Assembly (NCBI GenBank): GCA_030248295.1
Contig: JASANH010000363.1
Span: forward strand, 1 to 64,000
Length of the DNA: 64,000 bases
Direction: 5' to 3'
Source of the DNA: Mesodorylaimus sp. YZB2_4
Lineage: Eukaryota > Nematoda > Enoplea > Dorylaimida > Dorylaimidae
Under the pieces are notes generated by a model. The model was not told the DNA's origin, did no database searches, and saw nothing but the letters and a program-made list of their open reading frames with translations. Both the position numbers and the translations under genes were made by a program. Shown here piece by piece: positions 33,670 through 44,364 of the stretch; the stretch's first letter is position 1, and each line of letters opens with the position of its first letter.

Positions 33670-34800
33670 AGGTGATTAGCGATTGGATGTGTAATGTGTC
33701 TTTGACTTTGATGACCGATCGATACGTACTTCGAGACGAGGCAGAAACCCGCCGGCTTGATGTATCATGGTAATGACTAGGAGGCCTGTCTGCTAGAGGA
33801 TTTTTTGAAACCATGTCGGACATTTTCCCTGACAATGTAATTCTTTTTGTTGCCGCAGAAGTTATTGATGAAACTTGCGTCTTCATTTTTCAAAAAAATT
33901 TCTCACACTACGTTTATTCCCCCCTGAAATCAGTTTATTAGACAGAGTCGCCCATTCAGAAGGCACTATAATTCTGTGTTTTCATAAGATAAGCTGTCTT
34001 ATTTAGACTAGCGCCAGCAAAACTGAATCATGTTGCACAGGAAAGCAATTTCCAAAAGAACCTGGGATTCTAAGAATAAATGGACCGGCATCTGCGGTGT
34101 GGGCAGCTAAGCTCATCTTCATGGCCCCAATTAGGCTACTCATTCTGCTTGATTTAGAGGCAGATACTAGAGATGACACCAGCGACGCAGTCTGATGAGA
34201 TTCTTGTACGACGACTTGCTCCCACCTTTTACTGTAGACAATCATGGAACGGCCCAAGGACGTTATCCAGGCTGTGCGCAGTAGCCGTTCCCTAGAGCCA
34301 TGTCCGACAGTGTGAAAGAGACCAGTTTGCTTGTGAGCTAGCTCCTCTTTTACAGAGATTTTAAGTAAAGTTTCTTCGGGCTGCCCCTTTGAGCGACAAA
34401 GAAGGTCTCACACACAGAATTCTATCCCGAAGTACTCGCTGCACCAAACTGAGGTCATGACAGAGCTAATGGGATCAAGGCAGCGAGATAAATGGCTAAC
34501 TCCACAGTGATGTGACGTGCACTAGACTCCAGGGTGGACAAGGCAATTTTCGAATGTCGGATATCCAGGAGCGATTACAGTACCTACGCTTCCTTTCGCA
34601 CTAAAGCAGAACTGCTCGACATTGGAGTTTTCCGCGTCCGAATTGGGTAGGTCGTCGCCAGCACCACGCCACAAAGGCTGTCGCCGAACGAGTAATAAAA
34701 ATCTAAATTAAGTTCTGTGTCGAGAATACTCTGTGCAAAAGAAGATAAAACACCTCCGCATCGTCTGACTACCCAGACTCCCGATCAACCCAATGAGTGC
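33670..34800. other. no gene recognised
   Basis: A minus-strand open frame of about 135 codons (34003-34408) lacks an early ATG and shows no family motif. It is probably chance. No repeats recognised. Confidence 0.4.
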
Positions 34801-34810
34801 ATTTGATAAG

Positions 34811-34975
34811 TTATAAAGACTAGCTGCCAGGCACAAGAAACGATAACCCCGCACAAGCTGTCTTCGTTCAGGTATGACCACGCATGTCTGTTTTGCCCTT
34901 ATTTAAGTAATGGACCAAGATTGTATCCCCCACTCGTCTCCTTTTCAAACAGCCTCGTATCACTGAATCTGAATC
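34811..34975 (+). promoter_or_regulatory. TATA promoter and 5' UTR intron of propeller gene 1
   Basis: TTATAAAG at 34811-34818 is followed 40 bases later by GCACAAGCTGT. The same pair at the same spacing occurs upstream of propeller gene 2 (37567 and 37606). A short 5' UTR intron is likely at 34872-34952: GTATGA after TTCAG at the donor, TTTTCAAACAG at the acceptor. It leaves 23 bases before the ATG. Transcription should start near 34840. Confidence 0.65.
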
Positions 34976-35674
34976 ATGCTTCTGATAGCCCTGATCATCG
35001 CAAGCGTCAACTTGTTGTCAGCCAGTGGGCAAGCTTGGACCGAATTCCCTTCTGACTCGCAGCTAATAAAAATATCTGCGAAAGGTGGCGAGATATGGGC
35101 GATAGATCAAAATAGTCAGGCTCTTCGTTGGAACGGCACCTTTTGGAATGTAATGAGTGAAATATTGGCAAAGGAACTTGCGGCTAGCCCAGATGGCTAT
35201 GCATACGCTGTTCATTGGCATGGACCACTTTATCGATGGAACGTAACAGCCAAGAAATGGGATCTACTCCTTAATGGAGCGTTTACTTCAGTGAGGGCTG
35301 TGTCGAAAGATCTGGCTGTTGCTGTTGCTAGTGGGTCATGCTGGCTATTCAAAAATAATCAATGGAGCAAATTACGGGACGACTGCAAGGATGCTGCTAT
35401 CGGAGTGAACGACGAGCTTTGGATTACAGACTTTAAAGGGGGAATCCCTCATCGATGGGAAAACAACAACTGGGTGGCGAAGCCGACAGGACTCAGAATG
35501 TATGATCTTGATGTGCAAAGTTCATCTCGAATCGTGGCCACAGATAAAAACTTCATCGCATATCAGTGGGTATTATCGACATGGAAAAAACTCGGCTTCA
35601 GAGCCAAGAGTGTGTCAGTAGATGCAAATGATATGTATGCCCTGCGCTTTTTTGCTGGAAAAACAGGTTATTAG
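34976..35674 (+). CDS. secreted tectonin-like beta-propeller protein 1
   Basis: This is a 232-residue secreted protein. A signal peptide (MLLIALIIASVNLLSASG) is followed by about six repeats of roughly 35 residues with the tectonin pattern: W, then GGEIWAIDQNSQALRWNG, then ASPDGYAYAV, YRWNVTAKKW, FKNNQWSKL, DELWITD and HRWENNNW. Tectonin propellers are lectin-like proteins that bind glycans or microbial surface polysaccharides in innate defence or coat and egg contexts; the ligand here is unknown. N-glycosylation sites (NGT, NVT) sit in blades 1 and 2. The single-exon coding region is followed by AATAAA near 35731. It is most similar to propeller gene 2 downstream (shared WLFKNNQWSKL, ASPDGY and SVSVDAND). 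Confidence 0.87.
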   Translation: MLLIALIIASVNLLSASGQAWTEFPSDSQLIKISAKGGEIWAIDQNSQALRWNGTFWNVMSEILAKELAASPDGYAYAVHWHGPLYRWNVTAKKWDLLLNGAFTSVRAVSKDLAVAVASGSCWLFKNNQWSKLRDDCKDAAIGVNDELWITDFKGGIPHRWENNNWVAKPTGLRMYDLDVQSSSRIVATDKNFIAYQWVLSTWKKLGFRAKSVSVDANDMYALRFFAGKTGY

Positions 35675-35679
35675 AGGGC

Positions 35680-37500
35680 AGGATGAGCGTACATTAAAAG
35701 GAAAATGAATAAGTGAGACCCACTGGTGGAATAAATAATTTTTATCATTTGCTTGCAATTTCATTCACTAATCGAATTAGTGCAGACTTAAAGCAAAAAT
35801 ACCCACAGTAGAAGAGTGATTCGCGCTGGAAATACAAATCAGCGCCGTGGCAATTGCTTCACAGATATGATCGGGGTCTAACATTCTTCGCACAACATAA
35901 GCGATCATAGTGCTTTGGGACCTCTGAGCAGGCTTATGTATTCCAGAGTCTAGAGCACTGTACTGCATATAGCGTATATGTATATACTGTATGCATGCAT
36001 GAAAGCACATAGTACGTACATACTGTACGTGCGAGCCTCCAATAGTGAATGTAGCCGCAGTACGCCACTCCATTTGCGATATTCGTGAACAAGCACCAAA
36101 ACAGCTTAATCGGGCTGTATCGAGACAATGTGAAGCTTAAAAAACTCATTGTCACGACGCAATGTCTCGATCTCACCAATGGAAGAATTGGAAAGTCATA
36201 AAAGCTAGCTGTTACACAAGGGAGATGGTATCCACGCAAAAGCCGTCCCGCTTAGGTTATGACAAGCGCCGCTCATTCTGCTGCTGTTCATCTACTGTAA
36301 CCCCAGAACTGACTGTCTAGTAGTTTCAGACCTCACCATTACCACGTCGATAACACTGTACGTTGAACCATGCGTCAAATTATGGCATTGGTGTCAGACA
36401 TGGCTACACGGCTTAAAATTCACCCAATTGGCTTCGTGGTAGTAACGGAGTAAAAATGTCTTCTTTGCTGTACAGCTACCAATACATAAATAAGTTGTCA
36501 AGATTGCGATAAAAAAAAAACGAATCTGAACGGTCACCAGAGCACTACTTATAATCGAATGTATCCGTGCTCTGTGCGTGACATTTTAAATAAACAAGCG
36601 ATGATACAGTTTGATTTTACATATACAAAAATGTTCCAACCAATTTTTTTTCGCAGTGCATGCTGTCATCAAGCTCACGTTTTGACTAGTCACTGATACT
36701 CGCGATCAAAATACAGAGCAACAATTACACAAAATTTCTGAGACGATGTTTTCACTTGTTTGGTTGGTCAAAAAATGAAGCGCCTGCTAGTCGAGCCAAA
36801 ACGAGCTGAAAAAAAGACACCTATGCAGAAGACACATGATTTTCAGGGTTTTATATTTTCTGCGCACTACGTCTTGACAATGTCGCCTAAAGCGAGATCA
36901 ATTGTGCTAGGCGATACCAAATAAACATAATTTTGGCTGTCCAAAATTTTATGATTTTAGCAGAAAGATCGCAGTCATTTTGATGAAAGCCTCGAACATT
37001 GTAGAGCACATATATTGTAAAGGTAATCCTTTTGGATCGCAAAGCCTGGTTGTCCTGCCAATCTGACTATTGGCTATCATGGATAACTGTCACTGTAGCT
37101 CTGATCAGATATTTTTGCTCGAGAAAGAAGCTGAAAACACCAAAAAGGACACCAAAGGACATTGAAAACTTGAATTTTTAAAAAGGTACAGAATTTGCGG
37201 AAACCATTTTGTTTTTATCCCCGCTTAACCTTTGCGCGCAAAGTATTTTTGTTTTTGAAGGCATGTTTATTGGCCAAAACACATCTTGTGCTTAGTACAA
37301 ATCACCATTATCATGGGCGAGGAAAATGGTCGGAGGATGCGCTCGTATGCCAGAGAACTCAACTTCTGTTGCAGTATTTGCTGAGAACATTAAAATACGT
37401 CACTGCTTCCATTGACGGGAGCAACACACAGAAGGATATGCACGTTGGAAAAATTGAAAAAGTTTTTAGGAAGCAGAAAAAACAAGGATAAATTGACATC
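35680..37500. other. no gene recognised between propeller genes 1 and 2
   Basis: The polyadenylation signal of gene 1 is at the left edge. At 35960-36045 there is a run of ATGCATGCATG and GTACGTACATACTGTACGT microsatellite-like sequence. Nothing else recognised. Confidence 0.45.
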
Positions 37501-37566
37501 TGCACTGTGGGATCTAAATCATTAAATCTGGTCGTCTTTATCAAAGCAATAAGGCACTCGAAAAGC

Positions 37567-37707
37567 CATAAAAACGTAGATCATAGGCACAGGGATATTG
37601 ACTACGCACAAGCTGTTTGCTTATTTTTCACGTTATTTAACAAGCAGCGGAAGCTTCTCTCACTATTCTGTCAATTTCAAAGTTTCGATTGCCGATCTGC
37701 ACTTACA
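37567..37707 (+). promoter_or_regulatory. TATA promoter and leader of propeller gene 2
   Basis: CATAAAAA (37567-37574) is followed 39 bases later by GCACAAGCTGT, matching the gene 1 promoter in sequence and spacing. The rest of the leader diverges. The 5' UTR intron of gene 1 has no clear donor here, so this leader may be unspliced. Confidence 0.6.
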
Positions 37708-38433
37708 ATGATGTTCCGATACCTTGCTTTGATCATTCTCACTTCCAGCCACCACTGTCGCTCACAGCTGATCAATGATCGACTATGGATCGAAATTCCA
37801 ACTGATACCATTGACGAACCAACAGATATATCCGCAAGAGGCGGCGAGATATGGATGACGGATCGAAAATCTGCGATTACTCGCTGGAATGGAACCGCAT
37901 GGGACAAGTTGTCTGGGGCAGCTAATAACGTTGCTGCCAGTCCTGATGGCTACACATATGTCAACACGAACTCTGGGCCTATTTTCCGGTGGAATGTGGA
38001 AACCAAAACATGGGTTCTAATAAATAATGCGCCGTTCAGATCAATCAGCGCTGCGTCCAAAGATATCGCAGTTTTCGGGCAAGCCAGCGCACCCTATTCA
38101 ATCTGGCTTTTCAAAAATAATCAATGGAGCAAGCTGGCTGACTATTGCGTTGCTGCTGCCATCGGAGAGAACGACGAACGTTGGATTGTGGACCACACCT
38201 ATACTCCTGCTCGTTGGGAAGACAACAAGTGGGTCAAAAAACCAGTAGGAAGCAATGTGCTCGACATTGATGTCAAGAGCCCATCTCGAGTTGTCGTCAG
38301 AGATGACAAACAAATGGTATATAAGTGGGAAAACGGGGCCTGGGAGAAACTCGACTTCAAAGCCACCAGTGTGTCGGTTGATGCCAATGATATATACGCC
38401 ATCAGATATATTGCAGTCAAATTTCCTTATTAG
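37708..38433 (+). CDS. secreted tectonin-like beta-propeller protein 2
   Basis: This is a 241-residue secreted propeller, paralogue of the gene at 34976. The ATG pair at 37708/37711 is chosen because it opens a signal peptide (MMFRYLALIILTSSHHCRSQ) and lies downstream of the TATA promoter; the frame stays open upstream but lacks such features. Blades show ARGGEIWMTD, TRWNGTAW, ASPDGYTYV, FRWNVETKTW, WLFKNNQWSKL, ENDERWIVD, ARWEDNKW and YKWENGAWEKL. The end, SVSVDANDIYAIRYIA, is as in gene 1. AATAAA lies at about 38492. The 3' half and 3' UTR have a decayed inverted copy at 39678-40128. Confidence 0.87.
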   Translation: MMFRYLALIILTSSHHCRSQLINDRLWIEIPTDTIDEPTDISARGGEIWMTDRKSAITRWNGTAWDKLSGAANNVAASPDGYTYVNTNSGPIFRWNVETKTWVLINNAPFRSISAASKDIAVFGQASAPYSIWLFKNNQWSKLADYCVAAAIGENDERWIVDHTYTPARWEDNKWVKKPVGSNVLDIDVKSPSRVVVRDDKQMVYKWENGAWEKLDFKATSVSVDANDIYAIRYIAVKFPY

Positions 38434-38539
38434 AAAATCAGAAAAAAGTTTGAAAATCGTAGCTGATTGCCACAATTTGTGAGGTTCAGTGAAATAAATG
38501 CTTGAAAGCAATATGCAGGCACCTCCTCTTTAGTTCTTC

Positions 38540-39677
38540 TGTTCAGAGCTAGACTCATCCTTTGACGATGCCAATTAGATCGCGGCCACTAATACGTACT
38601 GTTCGCATATACCTCACTTTGAGTCGGCCTTTTAAATCAAAATTAACCTCGTAAAAGAATAAAATCAGTTTCCGAAAATGTTTGAACAACCGGTGCGTCG
38701 AGCAGTAGTACCAAGCTTTTCGGCGTAACCTACCTACAGTAGCCTTTAGCATAAGCCAGCGATCAAAATGTATTATTACTGTACATACTGCTGGATAAAT
38801 ACGAAGTGTAAATTCACCCTGATAGGATTTCTGTAAGGGTCGACTCATATCTTAACGCCGAGTGAAAATCTTGACCCTATGATTTTTTGTGCTTACTGTT
38901 AGCAGTGAGTATACCGTAACTGTTTGGTGATTCAGTAATACAAAACTAGACTAGCCTTGTAGCATTTCTTTTGCTCTACGAGATAGGTTAAGTGTGGCCT
39001 CGATAGTCTTGCGATCGAAGTCAAAAGATTGTGAAATAAACTATCTGCGCTTTTTTTTGCGATTTTGACCCTATCATGTGAAGACAAAGTATATAACATA
39101 CGAATAATTTTGAAAGCAGTTACCAAGGGGCGCATACGGTGAAATCTTGGGCGAGTCGAAAATATCCCCACACTATCTCACTTGAAAAAGGTGCGAAACG
39201 CTAGTGGACTTTCTGCGTGGGATAATCGAGCGTGGACCTGCGGCAGATTGTGTGCGGATGCTTGAAGATGTAATTGGTTACGAGCACAGCTTGATTGTAT
39301 GAGTTTTTGTCGCCCACCTAGTCGCATTGTAGATATTTCTGATGCACTCCTATTCTTTTTCTGTATTTTTCACCTGGGCATATTTCAGACTTGGTCGGCG
39401 ATGACTTGCATACTGTAGGACAGGCAAAGTAGGACACAGTTTATGTTTACAAAAGCTCCAAGATGACTTGTGTTGCGTCTCGCAAGTGTTGTAACGTTTC
39501 CCATCTACCTCTGACTCACATCTTTTCCCACTAGCACCTATCACCTGTCCGAACCTTATCTGTTAGTGCCAAGTAAAACTGTAAGTCAAGCGGTTGCGCC
39601 TGACATCCACTGGGCTCCACGCATCATCGGAAATGGGCACTCTTTCCGACAACTTGCAAACAATTTGTTGATTACTT
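38540..39677. other. no gene recognised
   Basis: Intergenic sequence between propeller gene 2 and its inverted pseudogene. It contains one dispersed repeat (38815-38905, listed separately). Confidence 0.45.
38815..38905 (+). repeat. dispersed repeat family C, copy 1
   Basis: The block GGATTTCTGTAAGGGTCGAC, then GTGAAAATCTTGACC and CTATGATTTTTTGTGC, recurs at 60410-60480 and 60960-61045. It is short and noncoding, of unknown class. Confidence 0.6.
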
Positions 39678-40128
39678 TTAAGCATTTATTTCACCGAACG
39701 CCACATATCGTGGCAATCAGCTAAATATTTGTATCTGATTTCTTGCTATGGAGTTTTGCCTGCAATATATCTGACGGCATCAACCGACACACTGAGGCCT
39801 TTAAAGTCATGTTTCTCCCAGGCGCTGGTTTCCCACTCACATACCATTTGTTTGACATCTCTCACGAAAAGTGGAGATGGCCTCTGGACATCAATATCAA
39901 TCACACTGCTTCCTACTGGTTTTTTGACCCACTTGTGATCTTCTCAACGAGCAGGAGTGTAGGTGCCATCAAAAATCCAACGTTCGTCTTTTTCCCCGAT
40001 GGCAGCAGCAAGGCGGTAGTCGGCTAACTTGCTCCGTTGATTATTTTTGAACAGCCAGATCGACCAGGGTGCGGTGCTTTGCCCTAAATCTGCGATATCT
40101 TTGGACGCAGCACTGATTGATCTGAACT
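39678..40128 (-). pseudogene. inverted pseudogene copy of propeller gene 2 (3' half and 3' UTR)
   Basis: Read on the minus strand, this matches gene 2 from the third blade (CAGATCAATCAGTGCTGCGT) through the stop region and the AATAAA-containing 3' UTR. The Trp of ARW in blade 4 has become a stop (TGA at 39944-39946), and other substitutions follow. Signal peptide, blades 1-2 and promoter are absent. Because it includes noncoding 3' flank and is inverted, it came from a DNA-level duplication. The promoterless, 5'-truncated form would also fit retroposition, but I see no poly(A) tail. Confidence 0.85.
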
Positions 40129-40179
40129 GTCCAGTAGAGATTGCGCCACATCTTTAGGTTGCCACAGTGCATTGGCTAG

Positions 40180-40925
40180 GCCCAGTTTCACCGAGGCGCT
40201 TTTAAGTGTTACAAGCGCCACAAGTGACTATTTTACAAGTCTAGGTTTCACCACTAACATACTCACAAGTTATAAATGCCTGGTTACAAGGAGCCTGTGA
40301 GCCGTCCAGGACGAACACGTTGCGAGCATAGAGAAATACGGGCCACAAGTCACAAGCCCGACGGACGAGCGTTTCACCACGACTTTTCCAGACCTTTTAA
40401 AAACGGGGACTTGTAGAGAGCGACTTGTGAAAGATCGAGGCAGAACTTGTAAAGGAGCTCAAATTCAGAAAGCGGCAGTGCATTGATTTTTCGGAGGGTG
40501 AGGGGGCAAGGTGCTTTGATAAGTTAGGCCCCTTTTGCTGGACAGACAAATTCAGGTTTCCAGCCATCATGACTGGTCTGCCAAAAGATGAAAAGTAAGG
40601 AATCCATGGCAAAGACTTAGGGCGAATTGATGAAAACCAGCAATGCTACAAGTCCCACGAATCTCGTTCTAATTCGTAGAAAATTCTCTATAACTTACGA
40701 GTCTCCGCTGACTTTTCCTGATAGCTTGTAAGTTTATGAATCCGGATTGCGAGTAGTCGTCCTATGTGCTCTTGTAACAAGTCTCCTAACTTTAGGAGCT
40801 GTCAATAAATTCTTCACTTTGGTGGAACTCGAGTCGCTTGTGGACTTGTAACTTGTGAGCTTCTAACTTGTGAACGTGTGACTTGTATTGCTTGTAACTT
40901 GGTGAAACCTGGCCCTGGTGGGCAC
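40180..40925. mobile_element. MITE-like element with ACAAGT/ACTTGT subterminal repeats
   Basis: The left end AGGCCCAGTTTCACC faces CAGGGCCAGGTTTCACC in complement at the right. Copies of ACAAGT (left) and ACTTGT (right) are dense just inside each end (for example TTGTAACTTGTGAG). No coding region, and no clean target duplication seen. Same architecture as the AACTGGAAG, GTACGG and TACGCA elements in this window. Confidence 0.75.
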
Positions 40926-41250
40926 ACCGGACGAGTTCTCATATGAGTTGATATTCTCAGCAACAAGAGAAAGATGAACTCAGATAACTTAAAAGGCAGA
41001 ATTCCAAAGCTTTTTCTTCTTGTTAGAAATAGGAACAAACCAAAACGATGCGAGTTTTTTGGTTCTTGCAGTCTGTGCAATAGTTACGTGTAAGATTCTT
41101 GTGTGCTCACCCATCACTAGTTCATTAAGCTGCATCTATTACATTTGCGGGGGAAAGGGGGGATTAAAGACAAAAGTTGAAAAACCATTATAATCATATT
41201 TATTCCTTCAAAACTCTGCCCACCTTATCATCACGCATCCTTATATCTCA

Positions 41251-41994
41251 CTAATAAGGAGTGTAAAAGATTTTCATATCACGAGTGGTGACATAAATAT
41301 GGTTTCTATTCACTGATGAGCTTTTTAAAGAGTTCGGTATCTGTAATCTTTCAAAGAACCCATTTTTCCATTTGTAAATGCTTCCTGCTTTGTTGTTCCT
41401 TGCCACTATTCGGCTTGCGTTTTGGATATCAATATGAGTAAGTTGAATATCAGATTTTTGCACCCACTTACTGTTTTCCCAACGGTAGGGCAAAAAATTA
41501 TCATGAATAGTCCAAAGTTCGTCACCCTCGCCAACAGCAATGTCCCAGCACATTTCACTTACGGGTACTTGCCCCTCTGTCCAAACTTTGTTCTTGTATA
41601 TCCAACAAGAACCATCATACATAGCTGCAGCATGATCCTTTGAAACAGCCTTTATTCTATCAGAACTGAAAGTGTCTGGTGGTTTGACAACATCATCCCA
41701 CACTTTGGATGAGACATTCCAACGGTAAATGCTCGAATGCGTTGTTACCCAGGCGTATCCGTCCGGACTGGCCGCGATGGCATAAATTTCGTAAGGAATG
41801 ATAACTCCCATCTGCACCCACGCTGTGCGGTTCCAACGATATACAGTACGGTTACTAGCGGTGGAGAGCCACAGTTCGTCGCCTTTGGCTGATATATAAA
41901 AAGCGTTTTCACCTGCTGGAGAGGGCATGTTGGTCCACGTTTGGGCCAGGACCAGACTGGCTGTAAACATCAGCAGAAGAGTAAGATGAAGCAT
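41251..41994 (-). CDS. secreted tectonin-like beta-propeller protein 3
   Basis: This is a 247-residue secreted propeller. The ATG at 41994 opens a signal peptide (MLHLTLLLMFTASLVLAQ). Upstream in-frame codons are ignored because they run through the TATA box. Blades carry TWTNMPSPAGENAF, KGDELWLST, YRWNRTAWVQMG, ASPDGYAWVT, YRWNVSSKVWDD, CWIYKNKVWTEG, GDELWTIHD, YRWENSKWVQK and YKWKNGFFERL, with the end YVTTRDMKIFYTPY. It is closest to the gene at 44365, which lies head-to-head 2.4 kb away. A minus-strand AATAAA lies near 41200. Several N-glycosylation sites (NRT twice, NVS, NAS). Confidence 0.88.
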   Translation of the reverse strand: MLHLTLLLMFTASLVLAQTWTNMPSPAGENAFYISAKGDELWLSTASNRTVYRWNRTAWVQMGVIIPYEIYAIAASPDGYAWVTTHSSIYRWNVSSKVWDDVVKPPDTFSSDRIKAVSKDHAAAMYDGSCWIYKNKVWTEGQVPVSEMCWDIAVGEGDELWTIHDNFLPYRWENSKWVQKSDIQLTHIDIQNASRIVARNNKAGSIYKWKNGFFERLQIPNSLKSSSVNRNHIYVTTRDMKIFYTPY

Positions 41995-42055
41995 GGTTTT
42001 CAGGTATATAGACGAAATGACTGGAGACAGCGAACCCACTTCTTTTATACGCCTG
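41995..42055 (-). promoter_or_regulatory. TATA promoter of propeller gene 3
   Basis: On the minus strand, GTATAAAAGAAGTGGGTTCG (TATAAAA at 42043-42049) lies 51-55 bases before the ATG. The same block sits at the same distance upstream of gene 4. The leader is short and unspliced. Confidence 0.8.
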
Positions 42056-42059
42056 TCAG

Positions 42060-44030
42060 TCGGAGCTGTTTTTGGGCCTGAAGCTGCGACAGGTTGTGCG
42101 TGGATGAGTCGAAGAACAAGGTTGCAGATGTCTTTTAATGATACGGATTATTTTATGTCCAACGATTGTCTGTGTAGGCGAAATTTTATTTCACTCTCGT
42201 CACATATCGTCACACAAATTTATGAGGCTTCTTTCGTCGTCAGGCGTTTTATAGTTTCGCAGATTTCTTCTTTTTTTAAAATTTTTGAATCAGCATCAAA
42301 AGCGGTAGAAGCTATTTTTAGGAGAGCTGCAAAGTACGCTTACGCCCGCTCACATTGTCGGAGCCAAGCCAATCAGGGTCTTGTATGTACGTGAAGAATA
42401 CTTAAGAAATCAAGACATTACATCACATTACAGAAATTACAGTGACGATATGCGGTGGTTCAGGCCCAAGGGATTCAAGTTGTCAGATAGGAATAAGCAT
42501 CGTATTGTAATTAAAATTTAAATGTGTACAATGGCATGCTCATTCGCTTTTGCAATAACCTCCCCTGAGACCAATGCACTTTTTTAAAGGTTGCTGCGAC
42601 GCTTGCATACCTGCTGAATATCAGTGATTTTTGCTTGTGTTCTTGCAGGATGTGAGCAAGTGTGAGGCAAAAATTTTGCTGCTGCAACCCATGTTCAAGG
42701 TAACCTACGAACCTTTTGAACTCTCTACCATATGTTTCTCGATTGCCGTGAGACCAAATTTTGGAATGCTCACTTGATGCAGCTACAGTTCAAAGCCAAA
42801 TGAAGAGAGAAAACAAGACGAGAAATGTCGTTATTGGCAGCAGGTTTCCAGTCATATTGGTGGCAGCTTACTTTTATGCTTTTAAGACAGTTCACCAGTA
42901 CCACCAGGAGAAAATGGAGGTGGATATGCTAGCACAATTAATCGAGCTGGCACAGTTAAGTCCAACACAAAAAATTACTTTAAACCGAAATTTCTTACGA
43001 CCAAGCTGCTGATCATTTTTTCTGTGAAAAGTTTCTTCATAACTGAACAAGCACATAAAATCTATGAGGGGAACAGCGATTAGTAGGATGGGGTGCGGTT
43101 TGAAGGGTGATTATAATGCACTAAGAACTTGTTCTCAATAGTTTCCTGAAATGCGGAAAAAATCCCGCTCATTGTGGTAGTAGCCGAAAAGAATTTAGGC
43201 ATGATGCAGAACTTCGCACTGGTCGGAAAGACATTTCCCTTCAAATGTTTCATAGAAAACGGAAGCAAGCCACATAAGCAAGCCGGTGAATAATAATATT
43301 GTACTTTTTTTGCAACGGACAAGTATAGAAAAATATTTACCACTCTAGGATATCCTTCTTACCGAAGACAAATATCTCTAACTTTTTCCACTCTTCGTGG
43401 ATCTATGACCAGTCAGAATTTTCAGGGCCAAGAAAAACATTTGCTCAGAAGGGACTAATGTGCAGGAATCGCCTAATATTTCTGAGCTGATAACTAAAAA
43501 GTCGGCCGCTGCTCTCCTTTTTGACGCCCAAAAAACCGAATCGAACCGAACCGAAGAACTGATTTTAAAAAAACTTCTCCTTGACGTCAGTGATGGATTG
43601 CGCAACACCAGCTAAACTCACAAGTGTAACTAAAAAACTCACTGCGGCAAGGAAGAGTATTTAGAGTTGTAGAGCATTTAGTTATTTTAAATTGGGAAAG
43701 ACAATCCCTTAGTTTGTCCAATTTTGGGTCAAAAATATACTGTAGAAGCTCAGACTTGAATTCGGCTTGCCAACATGAAATCCCATCTCATTAGAGCAAA
43801 CACTTCAATACTGTATTTTTGATAAATCATTTATGTTGCTCTGCTCTTTTGATAAAGTTTTTGATACTGTTGTAAGACAGACTCCTTGCTTATGCATTCG
43901 AAGAAGAGAAAAAACATTTTTCTTACCAGAGATTTTTTCAACTCACGATCAGGTGCCTAAAAGCAGCGCATATCGTGACTAATAGCGAGGCCTGTTGCAG
44001 GGATCTCTAAAAAACTGTTTGCAAAGCCTG
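42060..44030. other. spacer of the head-to-head propeller pair
   Basis: The outer parts (to about 42400 and from about 44030) are mirror-image copies of each other. The central 1.6 kb is not duplicated and has no recognised gene. A run of CGAACCGAACCGAA at about 43540 is a minor simple repeat. Confidence 0.5.
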
Positions 44031-44313
44031 TTTTCCTAAAGTGTGAGCCGGCTTTACTGCGAAAAGCTTCTCTGCTTTTGCTCCTGCGACAGACGAGTAC
44101 GAATCTTAAAAAGAAAAAAAAAATCTGCTAAGCTGATAAACACAAATTTGTGTAGTGAAGGTGTGACAAGGGTGAAATAAAAGTTCGCCTTCGTAGACAA
44201 GGTTCGACATGAAATAATGAGCGTATAATTAAAAGACAGCTGTAGCCTAGTGCTTCCACGCACCACAACGTGGCGCAGTTTCATGACCCGACTGGTGCCT
44301 ATACTGACAGGCC

Positions 44314-44364
44314 TATAAAAGAAGTGGGTTCGCTTTCTCAGGTCACTTTGTCTATGTAAAAACC
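44314..44364 (+). promoter_or_regulatory. TATA promoter of propeller gene 4
   Basis: TATAAAA at 44314-44320 is followed by GAAGTGGGTTCGCT, as in gene 3. The distance from TATA box to ATG is about 51 bases, leaving a leader of roughly 20-25 bases. Confidence 0.8.

Noticed and set aside
34003-34408. Open minus-strand frame of about 135 codons
   Set aside because: No early ATG, no splice acceptor at its start, and no recognisable domain. This length is not unusual by chance at this base composition.
37507-37707. 67-residue N-terminal extension of propeller protein 2
   Set aside because: It runs through the TATA promoter, and the signal peptide begins at 37708/37711, as in the paralogues.
42761-43012. 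83-codon frame in the spacer of the propeller pair
   Set aside because: It starts with TTG, has no domain or signal peptide, and no splice partner was found.
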